A DNA stretch of 64,000 nt from Podospora pseudocomata (GCF_035222375.1 NC_085887.1:1277501-1341500); one strand, 5' to 3'. Counted from the first letter of the stretch, positions 41,573-54,473 are shown. Notes: a model not told the origin generated them from the sequence alone. A program made the numbers and translations.

Positions 41573-44500
41573 CTACCTAATCTTCACCTTGATGTACGGC
41601 ACCTCCACATCCTCCCCGTCCGCATCCTCCGTCACCACATCAAAGATCAGCTCCTTCTGATGCTCGGGAATCTTCTTCTTGCTCACCGTCTCGACCAGCT
41701 CGCTCAACTTCATCGGATACTTGTCCTTTCTCTTCGCAGGCGGGAAGAAGGACGCGTACAGCAAGCTCACGCCTGAGCTCACCATCGAGATCTCCAGGCC
41801 ACGGGACTTGAAGTCATCGATCAACTCTTGCAGCGTGACATCATTGAACTCGAAGCGGTCCCAGATCTTGTCAAACGTCACCTTGCCGTCGGGACCCGTG
41901 TACTCAACCTTGGGGCTGGCAATCGGCTCGCTGAAGCCAAAAAAGGGCAGGGCCAAGTTGATGAAGCCGTTCTTGTACTGCTCGATGTCGTCCTTGCCGT
42001 CGATGATCTTGAACAGCTCAAGGATGACCAGGCCGGTGACCAACGCCGTAGTGGTGGCGATGGCGGGAATGATCTTGCCGGCGATGAACTTGGTCTTGTG
42101 CCTATCGGCCTGCTCGATCTTGTAGTTGTCGGCACGCAGGTTGCTGGCAGCCGTGATGAAGTCAATGTGGTGGTTAGTATCATCATCCTTCTCAAACTCG
42201 ACAGGAGTGAGCTTGAAGCCGGCAAGGGACTTGGGATCGGGAAGCTGCTTGATCAGATTGCTCAGCTCAGCTTCATCATCAAAGGCAGCGCCGGCGTTCG
42301 GATCCTAAAACAAGTCAGCGAGATCATTCTAGGGTACCTCTTCAGGCAAAACTTACAGGCTCCTTCTCGTCGGCCTGAATCTTGACGTTGGAATCAGGAG
42401 AAAAGTCGGGAACAATCATCGACTCCAAGGCCTGGATGTAATCCTGCCTTGTCTTGTCCTTGACATTGATATTGTAGTTGAAGGCATGCAGGTTGGTCGC
42501 CGCCACGATGAAGCTGTAGTGAGTGGGATTGTTCACATCAAACTTCAACGGATCAGGCGCGCGCTTCGGCCCAGACCAGAATGGGGTGCCGGTAGACGAG
42601 ACAGAGTCCTTGGGGAAGTTGTAGAGCAGCTGCTGAATAGCATTGTTGTATTGCTTCTCGAACAGCATGCGGCCCCACTGAACGCAGTCCTCAAAGGTGA
42701 GAGCCCGGTCATTCTTGAGGTAGTCGAGGAGCATCTCGAGGGTGGCCTTCTCGTTGCCGCCCTGCTTCAGAGTGGTCTCGAGGTAGTTGGGCTGGGTAAG
42801 ATAGAGGTTGGCTGTCTCGGCAGGCTTGACAAACGAGCTCTCAAACAACTCACGAGCCCACGCAATGGTGTGCTCGATCTTGTTGGGGAAACTGCGCAGA
42901 GTGCACATGGGGAAGGACTGCTCGGGGGGATCCTGAGAGGATGAGTATGACTCGGTGATCTTGGGAAGGACGACCTGGGTGTTGCCCTTGGTACCAAGAG
43001 TACCGCTCTCCAGCAGAGGCTTGTGGAAGAAGACGCATCTCCTGTCGACATATGTTCTCGCCTCAACGTTGTCGAGCGCATTGGTAACACCGTCCAAGTC
43101 GTTCCAGAAATCCTCGTTAAAGATGTGCTCTGTCTCGGGGCTGACACGGTCCTTCAGGGTGACGATGTGGCCGACCAATTCAGGGTTCATCGCCTGAACT
43201 GCCCTGGCGGCACAGTCGCTCTTCATCTGGCCAACATCCTTGGGCCTGAAGAGGAACTGCCTGTTGAGGTTGCTCTTCTCGATGGAATCCATGTCGGTAA
43301 CAGTGATCTTGCCGCGAGGACCGGTTCCGAGACCGATCATGGCCCAGTTCTTGAGCATTTCGCAGCCGATAGCACCGGCACCGACGAGGAACTGTCTGAC
43401 GTTGGCGACCTTGTCTTGGAACTCGCGGCCAAAGACGGCAATTTGGCCATCATAGCGAGCACCGGTGGGCTGGCAAAGCTCCTCGGTGCGGGCAACACTC
43501 GTTGGGAGTGATTCAAGCGAGTCAAAGTACATGAACTGCTGCACGGGGTTGAACTTTCCAGACACAGCCTTGAGCACTTCTTGAGCCGCGAGACCGCCGA
43601 AGAAGGCGGCCATTGGGTTCAGGTCACCAGTAGCCTGGTAGCTGAGCTCCTTCAGGAGCTTCTCATCCCACTCCACCTCGATTCCCTCGGCTTGGGCGAA
43701 CTGCTTGGCCGAGCTGATCACGACAAGCGCATCCTCATCGTTCATGGGCCGGGGAAGACGACCATGGGTCTGGGCAAAGGCATGCACGGCTTGGAACCCG
43801 ATGTGAAGCTGTTGTGGGCGATCAAACTTGGCAAAATCAGAGATGACAAATTCAGGCTCTTTCAAGGCAGCAGAAATGCTCTTGAAGCTGATGAACTTGG
43901 GCATCTTGACCTGCTGATAGAGACCTCCGCGCTTGTACTGTCCGAGACCTGACACGTCACCGATGGAAAAGGTGTATGGGCCCCTGACCGTGACCTTTCG
44001 GGGCTCGGCACCGTTGAGACCCTCCATACCCTCCACCTCGGTAAACGTCACGTAGTCGCCATCCTCCAGCCCGTGCCGCGTCTCATCGAGGGCAGAGACC
44101 AGACCCTCTTCGTCGATGCCTGCCACTATACCACTGACGGGGTTCTCGCCACTGGAGTCGAGCACGGTGAAGTTGTTGCCGAAATCGCAAAAGATGTTGG
44201 CGAACAGGCCGGCTGTCTCGGCGGCGATAAAGTAGATGCCCTTCTCGTGGCAGTAGTCGCCGACGAGGACCTTGAGGTGCTGGGGCGTATTTGTTAGAAC
44301 CACGACCTGGTACTTGTCAAACTGCGACAGGTTCTCGCCAAGACTATCAGATTGGTGAATGTGAACTGGTGTGTAGGCGTTGAGCTCGGCGACACGTGGG
44401 GCCACGACCTGGTCGCGAGGCTTGCCGACGTCTTCGGGATGCAGGAAGAAGTTAGAAGAGAGGTCTGCGATAGCGACGGGGGCGGGATCGAAGAGGGAGA

Positions 44501-44800
44501 CGCTCTTCACACCGGCGAGGGCGATGTTCTTTGCGATTTCGACACCGAGGCCCTTTTGACCAACGATGAGGACGTTGGAAGCGCCCATGCGCTTCATGGC
44601 CTCGTGGCCCAAGACATAGAGCTGTCGGCTGTAGAGCGACTCGTCGATTTCGGTGGTGCCCACGACCGACTCGTCAACCTGCATTCGGGTGACGAGGTCG
44701 ACCTCCTCGGGGAGCTTCTTGTCCTGGATGGCATCAGGAGCAGTCAGTTTTGAGCCTGTCGGAGCTAGGGTTAACTAGCAAGGAGAAGACGAACAGTCAT
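41573..44800 (-). CDS. UBA1: Ubiquitin-activating enzyme E1
   Basis: The two large exons are certain: 42304-41573 and one from 42357 upward, split by a 52-nt intron with a GTAAGT donor. E1 adenylates the ubiquitin C-terminus with ATP, loads it on its own cysteine and passes it to E2s. From the internal ATG at 44684 the protein has 1019 residues: inactive adenylation domain ([16 protein letters not shown]), active adenylation domain ([15 protein letters not shown], about 432-446; [17 protein letters not shown], about 464-480), catalytic Cys594 in [10 protein letters not shown], and a C-terminal ubiquitin-fold domain. I prefer a start at 44800: ATGACT, then a 71-nt intron (44794-44724, CTGAC branch, CCATCCAG acceptor), giving [21 protein letters not shown] and 1034 residues. 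That ATG has A at -3, whereas 44684 has a poor context. If the intron is not real, the same ATG opens a 9-codon uORF. Confidence 0.95.
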
Positions 44801-45728
44801 GGTTTTCTTGAGGGAGATAGGCAGATCCCCGTCGGATACTTTGCGTTTCCCCAGCTTGACAAGTTTATGTGATGGCTGGTGGAGTGGTTTTTGGATTGTT
44901 GATGGTGGTTTTGGGTGGTATTGCGGTTGCACCGGGCGAGGCGGCAGTTGAGTTGACGGATAGAGTAGAGAGTTGGCGGTGCGAGGTCCCGGTCACAGGT
45001 CAGCCCCGCCACCGAGCTGGACTGCGGACTGCGCTGCGGGGGATGATGCGATGGATGGTTGGCTGGGTGCCTTGTGAGCTACCCTGGAGTGTAGAGTGGG
45101 GGCAGTGACAGCCTGGAAGTAACAGTAACAACGATGCCAACGGTTTTATTATTTGAAATGTAAGTGTTGGTCTATCTCTGACGCCGATGTTTGCAATTTT
45201 GTATCTATTATTACCAACAGAGAGCTCGCCTCACAGTAAAAGACAGCTTTTGTTTCGAGCTGTCAGAGCTGCATGGAATCTGATGGTGATTTCTAACCAT
45301 CCATGGCCCATGGGCCATGATGGAATGCGGTTCCACCCCCTGGGGCTGCCTAGTGGGGCAACTGGCCCCGCCTTTCCCGCCAGGTACCCTTGGCCGTGCA
45401 ATTGATGAGAAGGAACAACTGCTGTTTCGCTCATCGACTTTTGACTTCGATTACACCTTTTTTCCCGATGAGCTTCTTTCTTGGTCGGGGACGGCAAGAG
45501 TCATGATGCGTGATTTTGATGCTTCCAAGTGGGTAATAGAAGTCTTTCTTTTTCTCTCTCCGACACACACATCATCGATGAAAAGAGATATCTGGCAAGA
45601 TAGGTATAACCCTAGAAATACAAAAGGGCTTGCTAATGGCAACAGAACGTAAGACTCAAACTTCCAATATCTCCTCTCTTGCTTGTGTCAAAAACCAAAG
45701 AATCTCTCCACCACAAAGTCGTGTTGAA
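44801..45728. other. Intergenic, UBA1 promoter and FKBP 3' flank
   Basis: About 0.9 kb between two minus-strand genes. Short frames at 45187-45652 lack coding character. No gene seen. Confidence 0.5.
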
Positions 45729-46356
45729 TCACTGAACGGCTTTTAGATAGACGTCACTAAGGTAGGCAGGAGCAGGGTTAGCAGAGGTTCAGAGGCTCAG
45801 ATGAGTCAAGCCAGTCGGTGAGGGTCAAGAGAGCACTTACAAGATCAGATCCGCATTGGGTGGGATGTGGCCGCGGAATCCTCTGTTAACAAGCGCTTGG
45901 TTAGTCATTGTCTGTGACTAATCGCAGTATAGGTTGGTAAGGTAACTAGTAGTCGCGCATACTTTTCGCCATAGCCATAGTCGCTGGTGATATCAAGCGT
46001 CGCTCTCTCCCCAACCCTCATGTCGAGGACCGCCTCATCCCAACCTGGATATACTGTCAGCTGACAGCTTGTCACAGCGGTCCTGTTACTCGACATGCGT
46101 ACCTCTAATCAGTTTCCCGATCCCGATCTGAGTGGAAAAGTCTCCTCGACCGACGGAGGAGTCAAACCTGAGGTAGGGGTGATCGTGTTAGTTGGTTGCA
46201 TGTAGAGAGAGAGAAGCAGGTTGTCACTCACTCCTGGCCCTTGTTTTCTGGTTGGCTGGCGTCTTTCAACCAGCCAGTGTACTCGATGACGACTGTTTGT
46301 CCAGGGGCAGGTGAAGGTCCGGTCCCGTGGACATGGGTTATTCTTGTGACGCCCAT
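45729..46356 (-). CDS. FPR1: FKBP12-type peptidyl-prolyl isomerase
   Basis: Five exons, 46356-46232, 46167-46103, 46044-45963, 45882-45841 and 45756-45729, all in frame, giving 113 residues, the FKBP12 size. It begins MGVTRITHVHGTGPSPAPGQ and ends IPPNADLIFDVYLKAVQ. Pocket residues of the family are visible: Tyr in IEYTGWLKD, FDSS..GRGDF, IRGWDEAV with the floor Trp, and DYGYGEKGF. The enzyme isomerises Xaa-Pro bonds in the cytosol; fungal FKBP12 is the receptor of FK506 and rapamycin and so links to calcineurin and TOR. An in-frame ATG 35 codons upstream (46461) would add a Thr/Pro-rich leader unlike the family; a CCCCACAG acceptor just before the chosen ATG suggests a leader intron instead. 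No single open frame shows the whole gene. Confidence 0.93.
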
Positions 46357-46503
46357 GATGCTGTTGATCTGTGGGGTTGTTGGAGTTGTTGGAGGATGTA
46401 GAGTGTTAGAGTCAAAGGTAGTCGTAACGAGCTCGGAAAAGGACGGACAAGAGTGTGGCATGGTCTGGAAAGCAACGTAGGATCTGGAGACGAGCCTTGT
46501 CCT

Positions 46504-46511
46504 TTTTATAT
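46504..46511 (-). promoter_or_regulatory. TATA box of FKBP gene
   Basis: TATATAAA on the minus strand, about 150 bases upstream of the FKBP start codon. A GTACCTACATGGTACCT element lies 30-50 bases further upstream (46541-46558). Predicted. Confidence 0.4.
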
Positions 46512-47214
46512 ATCAGGACCCTTCGTCTTGAGGTCCCGTCAGTACCTACATGGTACCTCGGGGGCTCGGAAGCCACGGCCGGTACTTTGTCGCTGCTAAA
46601 ACACTGACTGACAGATCAGATGGGAGATGGCCGTGTCGATCGATTCCCGTGCCCCCGTCACCGGCCAGTCCCCAGTGGCTCTATACTAGCTCGACCCTGC
46701 AATCTTAGTCTGCGGTGCTGGTGCTGGTGGCATCCCACATCGCATCCAGGATGCTGTGATGGATGAATCTGGTCGCCGAACTGGTGTGTAAGACCCCGGT
46801 CCTGGTTGGCTGCACGGCAGAAGCAGCAGCTAGATCTGGCGCGGGGCTATCCGTGGGGTTCGGTCTTCTCGAAGCGAGATTCTCTGATGACCCTCTGTGA
46901 CCCCTTCACTTTTACCGCATGCTGCATGTACCCAACCTGCCAATCTGCTTTTTTTGCATCCCCCAACACCAAGATATTGGGATGGCCTTTGAACACGGGA
47001 AACGCCTAAGCGGTACGTAGCGGCAAGGGTGGGCACCACCACGGGCCGACGCCGACAACGGTCCATCACCCCCCTAGGTTCCCTTCAGGAGAGAAACCTA
47101 GGTACAGTGTAGGGTAGCTTCGAACCTCGTCCCAGCACAGCGGTGGGACAAGGGTGTAGCTTGTAGCGAAAAAGACCCGCCTGTGCCACCAAACCGTTGC
47201 TGAACTGTGTGAAC

Positions 47215-47254
47215 CTCACTCAAACCTCAACTCACTCAAACCTCAACTCACTCA
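47215..47254. repeat. 16-nt tandem repeat, 2.5 copies
   Basis: Two exact copies of CTCACTCAAACCTCAA followed by a half copy. Confidence 0.85.
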
Positions 47255-49300
47255 CAACAGTGGAGGCCACCCCCCCGCTTGTGCTCCAACGACATGCGAA
47301 TGCCTTGCGGGCAATACCAGACAAATGACAGAGTCTCAGTCTCAGCTTCACACTCTCGACAGCCACGCCTGATTCCAAGACACGCCGAGAGAAAGATGGG
47401 GGGGTGGGGAGGGGTCAGCTTCATGATGGACGCCCAACGACACAAGTGGGAAGACGAACAGGAAAAAGCATCCGGGGCGGGTATCGTGATGTTGCTGGGG
47501 TGGGGATGGACCCTTCTGGCATTTCTGTCTGGTGCCCCGATCATGTACATACAGGCGGAGCAGACGCAGGACGGCATCCAATATGCGCAAAGAGGGCAAA
47601 CCGTGGATGGTTGGGCTCCAGGGCGGTTCTCGGACAAGAACCCAATCTCCATACCGATATGGAGTGCCATTGCTCCAGCTGCAAGAGCCAGGGCAGGATG
47701 CCAGCGTGCATAGATGCCGCATGACACCAGGGCTAGCCCGACTCGTCGACGGGTTCAGATCTCGTCTTTCCCCTACGGTGCCTATTCCTCGACGCTGGTC
47801 GCGGCAACACGACGATATCTCGCAATGAGCGATGACGTAGCTTGTCCGCTGGTACGGACGGCTCCATCAAAAATAGCTTGATGCGTTATGGGTATGTCGC
47901 AGTCCAGGGCCCAACAGGAGAAACCTCGCTATTGCTCGCCTTTCCCGCGGCTGTTCCTGCCGCTCGCTGATGCCATATCGGGCCGGTGAACACAAGAGAA
48001 CCTGGAGAGGAGCGTACAGATCCATCAGGGTCAGGCCGGCCAAGTAACACGGAGCCAATTATCCGCCTAACCTTGCTGCCGTGAGTGGTTTTGAAGGAGC
48101 ACACAAACGGACAAGGCACATGTGTGTGCAAACTAGCATGATACCCCCATTTCCATGAGACTCGGGGGTCTCTCGCTGGTTGCAGGGCAAGGATTCATGG
48201 GGTTCATGACGGGCGATGGCAGAAGTTGTCCCGATCTGCACCACCAGCACCTGCGAGCCTATCACATTGGCAGCCAAACAGCGAGTGTTATGCCAGATAG
48301 ATTGGACGTGACTGCCGCCGGCTGATGAGTACGAACGCAGCACCGCACGATGTCGACCATGGTTCAGAGGGGGGGCGAACATCCTTTGGGCTCACCATGG
48401 CACCCTGCATCCTGCTTTTCTCGCCCTTCCAGACATGCCATTCTATCTCACCCTTCCGGCCGATGTCCACAAACGGATAGGTAGCTTTATGAACGACCCT
48501 TCAGCCGAACCACCTGCAGCAAAGGTGCTCTTGCTGCCGAGCTCACCTTGCTGACGACAGCCCCATGCCGTGATGGGAATCTTGGTCTCCTCCGAGGCCC
48601 CAATCTATCGATCTAAGGATCTGCTGGACACAATGCCTCCAACCTACGGGATGGAGCAAAATTCGGTTGGTGGCAGCTCCCCCGGGCATTTCTCTCGGTT
48701 TCCATTGGCCCGAAGGCCCTTGGTCCCCCTCGTGACAAGATCGAGATCCGGCTCTAAAGGGACTGGGAAACACGTGGTGTCCCTAGAGTGGTGGAGTACG
48801 GCGTGTGACCACAACCTTGAACCTTGTGTGAGAGATTCTGCCGCTTTGATCTTGTACAAGTGGGTAAACAACCTCGAGATGGGATCTGTCCGTATTACGG
48901 CGAAAGATGTACCGGGAAGGGGGGGCGCGAATTCAACCTCCGGCTGCTCGCCCCAGGAGGCTTCTTTTTCATCCAGTTTTTTCCTGTCGGGGACACGGAC
49001 AGGCGCAGGTTTGGCCTGATCATCATCGTATATCCCGTCACACTTGTGACAACGAATGCACCTCAAGGCTGCCCGATGCCTTTCGGCGCCGGCCTATTCT
49101 CCATCGCCAACTCGTTCGAAGATGTGATGGGAGATGGAGTCTTCTGCAGGACCCAACAACTTGACATGACCCACCACCGAACAATTACTACCACTTGAGG
49201 AACTGGGAAATAAGGATAGCCTCGCCAGGTGGGAAGATAAGGCAGTCAAACCACAGACGGAACGTTGCAGACCTGTCGTAACACACTCGACGATATATCA

Positions 49301-49325
49301 ACACACACACACGCACACACACACA
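49301..49325. repeat. (AC)n microsatellite
   Basis: About 12 AC units with one CGC interruption. Confidence 0.8.
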
Positions 49326-51835
49326 TCTGGAAAGAGATATGAAACACGCATTCAACACCTGATGCGGCTGCGCACATGGTAACTTGCTCCGTGACAGATA
49401 TTTTTCTTTTCCATCAGTCTTTCTCTCCCACAAGCCGATGCCGCAATGGCATCCCGAGAAAGTCTAGACCGACCGAAAAGACCTGGGGGTTTCCTAGGAT
49501 TCGGGCGCGAGACACATTTCTCACGTTCGCTGCCGATCGGTCAAGGTTGATTGACGAATGATGGATCAGTTCACACTTGTGAGACAATGCGGGTGAGTGG
49601 GCAGGTCGACAGACAAACAGTCCGTGGGGTTTTTTTGCTAATAGTCAAGGTCAGTTATGACTGGTCGGCAACGAAAAGAGGGAGGGCTTCCACTACTCAT
49701 CTAGAAATTGCACATTGCAGCCCGTCTTTGAAGATCAAAGAGCCAACTCACCGGCTGGTCGTACCCCTGATGTCCAACTGTCCTTGGTTCTCGCCGCCTC
49801 ACAGCGCCGCAGGTCGTCTTGTTTGGACCATCACAAGATCACGACCGCGCCTCTCGCCATCAATGTGGAGCAGGTAGGTAGGTGGTTGAAGCGAGCCCAA
49901 CAGACTGCTGGGGAAGTTGAACGAAGGGGATGAAACAGCTCGCCTCAATGTTCGGGCTTCTCGAACGATTAAGAAAAGAAACTGGGACGTAGATGAGGCT
50001 GAGCAACAACGGGCGCCGCTCGGGGAGGCTCAACTGACTTTCCGAGTGGCAGCCTGACGGATCACGGATGAGACTCCGATCCATGTCTACCTTATTACTG
50101 GGAGAAGATCAGGTCGCAGGTCATTGTCGATGGGATGGGTCCTATCTATCCGTTATCCGATCTTGACAGGGTGATATCCGCTTTTCTTTTTTTTTTCTTT
50201 TTTTTTTCACCTACCTACCTACACGCCGCCAATCTGAGTGGAAGATCTCTCACTCGACCTAACATAGGGGCCACCATCACCAGCAGCTCCCAATCCAACA
50301 ACATGTCCAGTCAAGGTGTGAAAAACAACAACAAGATAACTCTGGTCGGAGTAGGTAATCAAACCCAAATAAGGTAAACCATATGCATAATCCCCACACC
50401 TACCTTCAACCAGAAGAGAAGTTGTTGTTGACAAATGCAACGCTCTCATCTCGGGCTTACCGCCCATATAAACCGATTCAACCAAAGGATTCAAGCTATC
50501 AATCTCACCTACCCAGCTGTCAAAAAAAAAATCCAATAAAACAATGGCACCGCAATTTCGGCGAATTATGTATCTCACCCGTCAACGTTGTGTTGTAGGG
50601 CTGCTTACCTCCCTAGTTAGGTGCTCGCGCCAATTCCCAGATCCAAGGTTTGAGCTGCGTTGCGCGCTTAGAGATTAGGCTTGGCCAACGGTGATTGACA
50701 AGTGATTACCCAATGGAGAGACGTGTTGGTGGTGGTGTTGGCTGCCATTCAGCCAGATGGCGAAGACTGTAAATATCCAAGATTGGAAGCTGCGCGTTCT
50801 TTAGTTTCGTCCCGGCAGCTCACCAGCCTTTGGCTCTCTCACCGGGGTTTTTTTTTCTTCATAACTTTTCTGCAAGGACGGTAGGTTATCCAATCACGAC
50901 TTGACAAGAGGAAAATTGGGCCAACAGTCCAGTTAACAACCAACAGGATTTGTAGCCGCAGAAATCGCGATTGGCAAGACAAGACAAGGGAGCCACGAGA
51001 CCGAGACCGAACCACCGACCTGATTTGACATGGCCGCTTAACAGACCCACGGTAAAGCAAGCGGTTGTTGGTTCGTTCCTCACCTCTTCACCTGCCCCCC
51101 GTGCTGTGGCGGAAGAGGCTCACAGCCGACTTTTGGCGCGGCGTGCGGCGAGGATGTTCAACTTGCGGCACAGAACGTTGACTTGTCTCTTTTCCGCGTT
51201 GTTGGGTATCCTTCAACAGGAAAGAGCCTGAGAGCTGAGGAGACCTGAGGCGTGGAACGGTGCAAAGTACACGATCCGGTCCGTTATGGTGCCATTCTTT
51301 CACCCAGTATGGTCCGTTTATGGTGAACCTGTGCAAAGGCGCCTCGGAAGGATCAGGCACACATGGCGCACGAGTAAACTCAGCAACAAGAACGGGACAG
51401 ATCGGAACCGGGTATGGGCTGGAGCGAACGGTGTAAGGTATCACGGAGATCTCTCTCCCTCCCCCCGAGACCGAGGCGGGCATGGTAAGGTAGGTAGGTT
51501 CAATTTTCAGCCCATCAAAAAAGGTTTTCAAGTTGCGCAGTTTGCTCAGCTTGTTCGTATCAGAGAGGGGGGAAATGTTTGATTTGCTTGTCTATCTTCC
51601 TCTGACAATACGAGTAAGTTTACGCACGCAATTCACACACATACATCAGATACGATCTCATCTATTTCATTCTGAAGTGATGGATGCTGCGGTTAGTGTA
51701 TCGTACCTGAAGGTGTTACCCCCGCATCTCCAAGGCAGGCAGTGCAAGCATGGAACATGACCATCACGCGGGGGAAGAGAGAGACCCTGCATCCAAGAAC
51801 TGCTTTTTATAACTGTAAACTCTTGTGGCTTCGTT

Positions 51836-51856
51836 GCTCTCTCTCTCTCTCTCTCT
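51836..51856. repeat. (CT)n microsatellite
   Basis: About 10 CT units. Confidence 0.8.
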
Positions 51857-53020
51857 GATCAACAACATCACGAGAAATCACGACATCAAAAATCCTGGGC
51901 CACTGCTGATCTACTGTACCTGCTTTGCTCTGCTGATGCAATACCTACCCCACCACCACCACCATCCCTTCTTCTCGACAGGATAGGTATTGCGTACTTT
52001 TTCATTCCGACAATTCACAGCCACGCGATCTGGTATGGAAGGGAAACGTGGAGCTGTTTGAGGGTAAGACATCATCGTTCGTTGAAGAGAGCTTCCTTCC
52101 GGAAATGGCCAGGCTTGAGGAGCGCGATGGAAACTATCGATATCCAAACCATGTGGGAACGATGGATTGCCCTACTATCGTTCTGTGCCGTGGTTGATCA
52201 ACTCATCCAAATTCTCACCATTTTTTAACCCTACTGTCTTGTCATGGCACAGCGGGCGGCCACAAGTTGGCAGTCAGCTTCTAGAAGGCGCGGAGGCGGA
52301 ACGCGGCGAGCTCACGCCCGAGGAATGAAGACGAGCTCACTGCTGGGACGCGCCATCAATCATATTCTGCCGTCCCGAAAGGGCGGGTTCTAGCCCGTCT
52401 CCCGTTTCAATATATGTGCGAGAGAGGGATGGGTGGAGGAGGGGAGTTTATGTAGGGCAATGCGGGATGTGATAGCACATATGGGGAGGCAAACTTTTTG
52501 CTGGATGGGTGGGTGCATGTTAATATAGTGGCGGTTAATCAGCTGGAGGCATTCATCAATTCGGCTACAGTATCGAGATCAAGGTTCTCAAGTTGCAGGT
52601 GTGATATACATCGAGTCCATCGAAGTAGGTATAGTAGGACCTCTCCAAGGAGGCAAGGCAAAAAGATCGTCGCTGTATTGGCACTCTGCCGTTCTTCTGC
52701 CGGGAGGGGAACACGGAAAACTCGCCGATGAGAGAGAGTTTTTCAGCAGTGGAAAAGATGCCGTCGGTGATACACCAGGCAGATCATGATGTACGTGAGC
52801 GGTGGTTCTCTTTTGCACAAACTCGACCGAGTTTGTGAACGGACCATAAAATACGACTGATGACTGCTGCCACCTGATACCTCGTGTTGATTGCTAGCAC
52901 TTATAGTGCCCGGCCGTGACACCAACAAGTCCGCCTGAATTTGATTGATGGATCGACGCTTCCTTCAACGGCTGTGACAGTTGACAGGCGGCGGCGGATG
53001 GCCTTTGTGACGGGTCGAGA

Positions 53021-53072
53021 ATCAGAGCAGATCGGATCAAATCAGATCAGACCAGACCAGATCAGATCAAAG
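53021..53072. repeat. Degenerate AGATC/AGACC minisatellite
   Basis: Five-base units ATCAG, GATCA and ACCAG repeat in a degenerate array, rich in GATC sites. Confidence 0.75.
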
Positions 53073-53985
53073 TCACCACGTGTTGAAGAGGAGAGATGAT
53101 CATCGACAAAGACCTGGAAGGTTGTTAAAGAATTGGAACGGAGAAACAGACGGGCTTTTGGATGATGAATTGCCCACCCACCCACACAACAACAGCGCGC
53201 AAATGCAAGCTTTGAAACAGTATTGAATGATGGTCCAATAAGGAGAGCCCGCTTGTGCTGTAGTGGGCCCAGTCCTTAATTGAAGCTAGAGCTGCCAGGT
53301 CAAGGCTACTTGTAGATGTGCTGCTGGAGGCTGCTCAGCACGTGGAGAAGGGAAGTATCCGGTACCTGAAACTGTCTCCCCAATTTTAGGTCCGGACCAT
53401 GCACCACCGTGCGACCGTGGGCCAATAACTGGCCGCTTGCCCCTTTAGTAAACGGCGGAGTCCGTTAATCTTGGACAGCTTCTCCTCTTTTCTCCCCAGG
53501 CACCCGAAGCCTTTTCCACCCTTCTTGCAGCCCATTCCCAATGATATTCCATGGCTGTCTGTGGTGGCTCCATTCCATCCACCACCGGGCGGGCGGGCAG
53601 CGCAGGTTCAACGCGCGTCTCCAGCGTTCCCGTCTCGCAGAACCCCGCACTATTTTCTCAAGATACCACGATATCTAGGAAGGTAGTCTGTTAAGTTGTA
53701 GCAGAAGATGGGCTGGGTGTGAGAGTGAGAGATTAAAGCAAAGTGTCCACCGTTCGCTCCTCCTCCTCCTCCTCCCCTGGGGCACGGTCTGGTTTTTAAT
53801 TTTTTGAACTCGTGGTGTCGCCGAGAGAGGCCCCTCCGTTTCAGGCGTTTAATCTCAAAGTCACTTTGCATAGACATTGGGGTCCACAGATACCCTCTAG
53901 CCTAACGGCCCCCCAAGCCAAGCTGGGAGCCCTGGTTCGTGTAATATTCCCACTGCTACCCTCACCTGCACCCTTGCTTGCAGCA

Positions 53986-54170
53986 CAGCACTCCAGCACT
54001 CCGCCCCAGAGGTCTGCTTTCCCCCCCCTTCCCTTTCCCAGCCCCTTGTGCCCTTGTTGTTTCTTCCGCTTCCTTTTGGGCTATCCTGCGCCTTTCGTTC
54101 GTTCGTTCGTTCCTTCTTCTTACCCCTTCCCTTCTCCTTCTCTCCCCCCCTTCCTGCCAGTCGACATCTC
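53986..54170 (+). promoter_or_regulatory. Pyrimidine-rich core promoter block of MSB2
   Basis: A long C/T-rich stretch on the plus strand, including GTTCGTTCGTTCGTTC and several CCCTTCCC-type runs. Fungal promoters without a clear TATA often have such a CT block just before the transcription start, which would place the MSB2 start near 54170-54220 and give a leader of some 700 nt. Inference from composition and position. Confidence 0.35.
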
Positions 54171-54300
54171 CAACCCGGCGATTCTCTTCACCAACAAGTC
54201 CAAGACGACGTCGTTGCCACCAGACAACTCCGGGCGACTCGTCGACTTGTCCACCGAAGAAGACCTATCCCACCGGCGACCCTCCAGATGCCCCTTCTGA

Positions 54301-54339
54301 CATGACCCGTGGACGCGATTACTCGAGACCACGAAGGTG
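54301..54339 (+). promoter_or_regulatory. Candidate uORF in the MSB2 leader
   Basis: ATG followed by 11 sense codons (MTRGRDYSRPRR) and TGA, downstream of the CT block. If the leader includes it unspliced, it could lower translation of MSB2. Confidence 0.3.
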
Positions 54340-54443
54340 AAGCACCAAGAAAAACCAGCAAAAATTCAAAGAACCACCCAATTGGACGATATCTCGTCAA
54401 GACACTCTTTTTATCGCACTCGACGACCGAGTCGCAGCAAATT

Positions 54444-54473
54444 GTGAGTGAGTGAGTGAGTGAGCGAGTGAGG
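54444..54473 (+). repeat. (GTGA)n array of overlapping GTGAGT donor-like sites
   Basis: Tandem GTGA units give several overlapping copies of the consensus 5' splice site GTGAGT spaced 4 nt apart, within the presumed MSB2 leader. Confidence 0.7.

Noticed and set aside
44764-44800. 35-nt intron alternative at the UBA1 5' end
   Set aside because: Shorter than any dependable fungal intron and without a branch site; the 71-nt alternative has one.
46357-46461. 35-codon N-terminal extension of the FKBP
   Set aside because: FKBP12 proteins start at MGVT; the extension is Thr/Pro-rich and ends in a likely leader-intron acceptor.
48644-49066. 140-codon minus-strand frame with CxxC at its start
   Set aside because: The single CIRCHKC patch has no family context, codon use is random and overlapping frames are equally long.
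51088-51531. 147-codon minus-strand frame
   Set aside because: No recognisable motif, membrane segment or splice partner; consistent with chance in GC-balanced DNA.
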